In this document: in pieces, positions 4,877-5,365 of the stretch
Layout: each line of letters starts with the position of its first letter
How positions within the stretch are numbered: position 1 is the stretch's first letter
NCBI GenBank assembly: GCA_023460315.1
Contig: JAEWQO010000142.1
Location: forward strand, 1 to 5,365
DNA: 5,365 bases
Direction of reading: 5' to 3'
From: Actinomycetes bacterium
GTDB taxonomy: Bacteria; Actinomycetota; Coriobacteriia; Coriobacteriales; Eggerthellaceae
Notes under the pieces: model-generated
Told to the model about the DNA's origin: nothing
What the model saw: the letters and a program-made list of their open reading frames with translations, nothing else
The model's database searches: none
Position numbers and translations under genes: made by a program

Positions 4877-4909
4877 ATAGGATATCTTACGTTCAATAAG
4901 ATACCCTAT
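4877..4909 (-). terminator. Attenuator-like hairpin after the precursor genes
   Basis: A 13-bp stem with one mismatch (4897-4909 with 4877-4889, 7-base loop) lies 11 bases after the stop of the second precursor. On the minus strand it is followed by TATTTTATAAAAT, a modest U-rich tail. A leaky terminator here would make much more precursor mRNA than enzyme mRNA, as is common in RiPP operons. It could also act as a 3' stabiliser of a processed precursor transcript. Confidence 0.6.
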
Positions 4910-4919
4910 CTATACTTAA

Positions 4920-5099
4920 TTACTTGCCAATAATCCCCGCAATAAATTCTTCTTTGGTCATGTTTCCTGAAAAAGAAACAATGTTAAGTGCTCCGTCATT
5001 AGACTTAAATACACCATCTTGAACATTTCCCTCTTTCGAATAATAAGCTGTGTTACTAATTGCCAACTCTTCTATACTTGGCTTAACATATACCTTCAT
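4920..5099 (-). CDS. Candidate RiPP (lasso-like) precursor, second copy
   Basis: This small peptide has 59 residues, with its ATG 5099 placed by AAGGAGG, which overlaps the stop codon of the upstream precursor. The leader-like half (1-28) has Y4-V-K-P7, the YxxP element bound by B1-type RREs, then IEELAISNT (9-17). The core-like half starts at G29 with GVFKSNDG; G29 and D35 would be positions 1 and 7 of a Gly-Asp macrolactam. It ends MTKEEFIAGIIGK. The leader and the GxFxxNDG segment are shared with the first precursor, while the C-terminal 22 residues are unrelated to it. The usual lasso Thr at -2 is absent (Gln-Asp precede the Gly). With B1, B2 and a kinase downstream in the same operon, a RiPP precursor is the best reading; the lasso fold and cleavage site are inference. 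Confidence 0.7.
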   Translation of the reverse strand: MKVYVKPSIEELAISNTAYYSKEGNVQDGVFKSNDGALNIVSFSGNMTKEEFIAGIIGK

Positions 5100-5108
5100 A
5101 TTGCCTCC

Positions 5109-5264
5109 TTACTTAGCTGATGATGAATACTGATACAAATAGAACAAGATATTACCGTCATTATCTTCAAAGTGTCCATCAGGTTCAACACCATCTGCAT
5201 AATTGTATTGTGTGTTAGAGATCGGTAACTCCTCAATCATAGGTACAACAAATTCCTTTTTCAT
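5109..5264 (-). CDS. Candidate RiPP (lasso-like) precursor, first copy
   Basis: This 51-residue peptide is first in the operon. ATG 5264 is set by AAAGGAG (5278-5272) 7 bases upstream. The leader-like half has F5-V-V-P8, a variant of the lasso YxxP element, followed by IEELPISNT (10-18). It is followed by an acidic stretch, and a core-like segment begins at G30 with GHFEDNDG. G30 and D36 would be positions 1 and 7, as in the second copy. The tail ILFYLYQYSSSAK is aromatic and has three Ser close to the end, possible kinase targets, but the last residue is Lys. An alternative core start at G25 would put Glu at position 9, but the second copy does not conserve that acid. Only 9 bases separate it from the next gene, which reuses its stop region as ribosome site. 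It is not a known named peptide to me. Confidence 0.7.
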   Translation of the reverse strand: MKKEFVVPMIEELPISNTQYNYADGVEPDGHFEDNDGNILFYLYQYSSSAK

Positions 5265-5294
5265 AATGAGACTCCTTTCTAATTTAGTGACTAA

Positions 5295-5323
5295 AGTATA
5301 AGGTATTTATCAAGCACAAGCAA
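5295..5323 (-). promoter_or_regulatory. Likely promoter of the RiPP operon
   Basis: TATACT (5300-5295) is a good -10 box on the minus strand, preceded after 17 bases by TTGCTT (5323-5318), a weak -35. The expected start near 5288 gives a leader of about 24 bases before the first precursor. A poor -35 could mean dependence on an activator. No terminator for an upstream gene is visible between here and the window end at 5365. Confidence 0.55.
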
Positions 5324-5365
5324 TTAATCTAACCAGTTTGTTATCCTTTCAACTTTCTATTATGT

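Overview
The window looks like AT-rich DNA from a low-GC Gram-positive anaerobe, most likely a clostridium of the Lachnospiraceae type. This rests on strong GGAGG-type ribosome binding sites, a BioY gene behind a BirA-type operator, an IS3-family element, and a lasso-peptide-like RiPP locus with an HPr-kinase homologue. The taxonomic call is inference; no rRNA or marker gene is present.

Layout. (1) Positions 1-404, minus strand: the first 134 codons of a biotin transporter S component (BioY), cut by the window edge. Its near-consensus promoter overlaps a BirA-like operator. (2) Positions 405-661: the divergent upstream region, holding that control region, a folded inverted-repeat element (508-561) and a plus-strand promoter. 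(3) Positions 662-886, plus strand: a 74-residue peptide rich in Cys, Tyr and Trp that looks like a RiPP precursor. (4) Positions 889-2628: a complete IS3-family insertion sequence with orfA, orfB and about 37-bp imperfect terminal inverted repeats. It lies between the Cys-rich gene and the first terminator downstream of it. (5) Positions 2629-2857: IS flank, a bidirectional terminator and a degenerate 11-12 bp tandem repeat. (6) Positions 2858-5323, minus strand: a RiPP operon read right to left. Its order is promoter, two related small precursors, an attenuator-like hairpin, an HPr-kinase-like kinase, a PqqD-like RiPP recognition protein (B1) and a transglutaminase-like leader protease (B2).

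How the genes may work together. B1 should bind the precursor leaders through a [Y/F]xxP motif and present them to B2, the Cys protease that removes the leader. The kinase could phosphorylate the peptide, as its homologue does in the paeninodin lasso pathway. The asparagine-synthetase-like macrolactam synthetase (C) that closes a lasso ring is not in the window, and neither is an exporter. The locus is therefore either a lasso cluster with C encoded elsewhere or a C-independent variant. The Cys-rich peptide has the same YxxP spacing near its N-terminus and may be a third substrate, though it sits in a separate convergent transcription unit beyond the insertion sequence.
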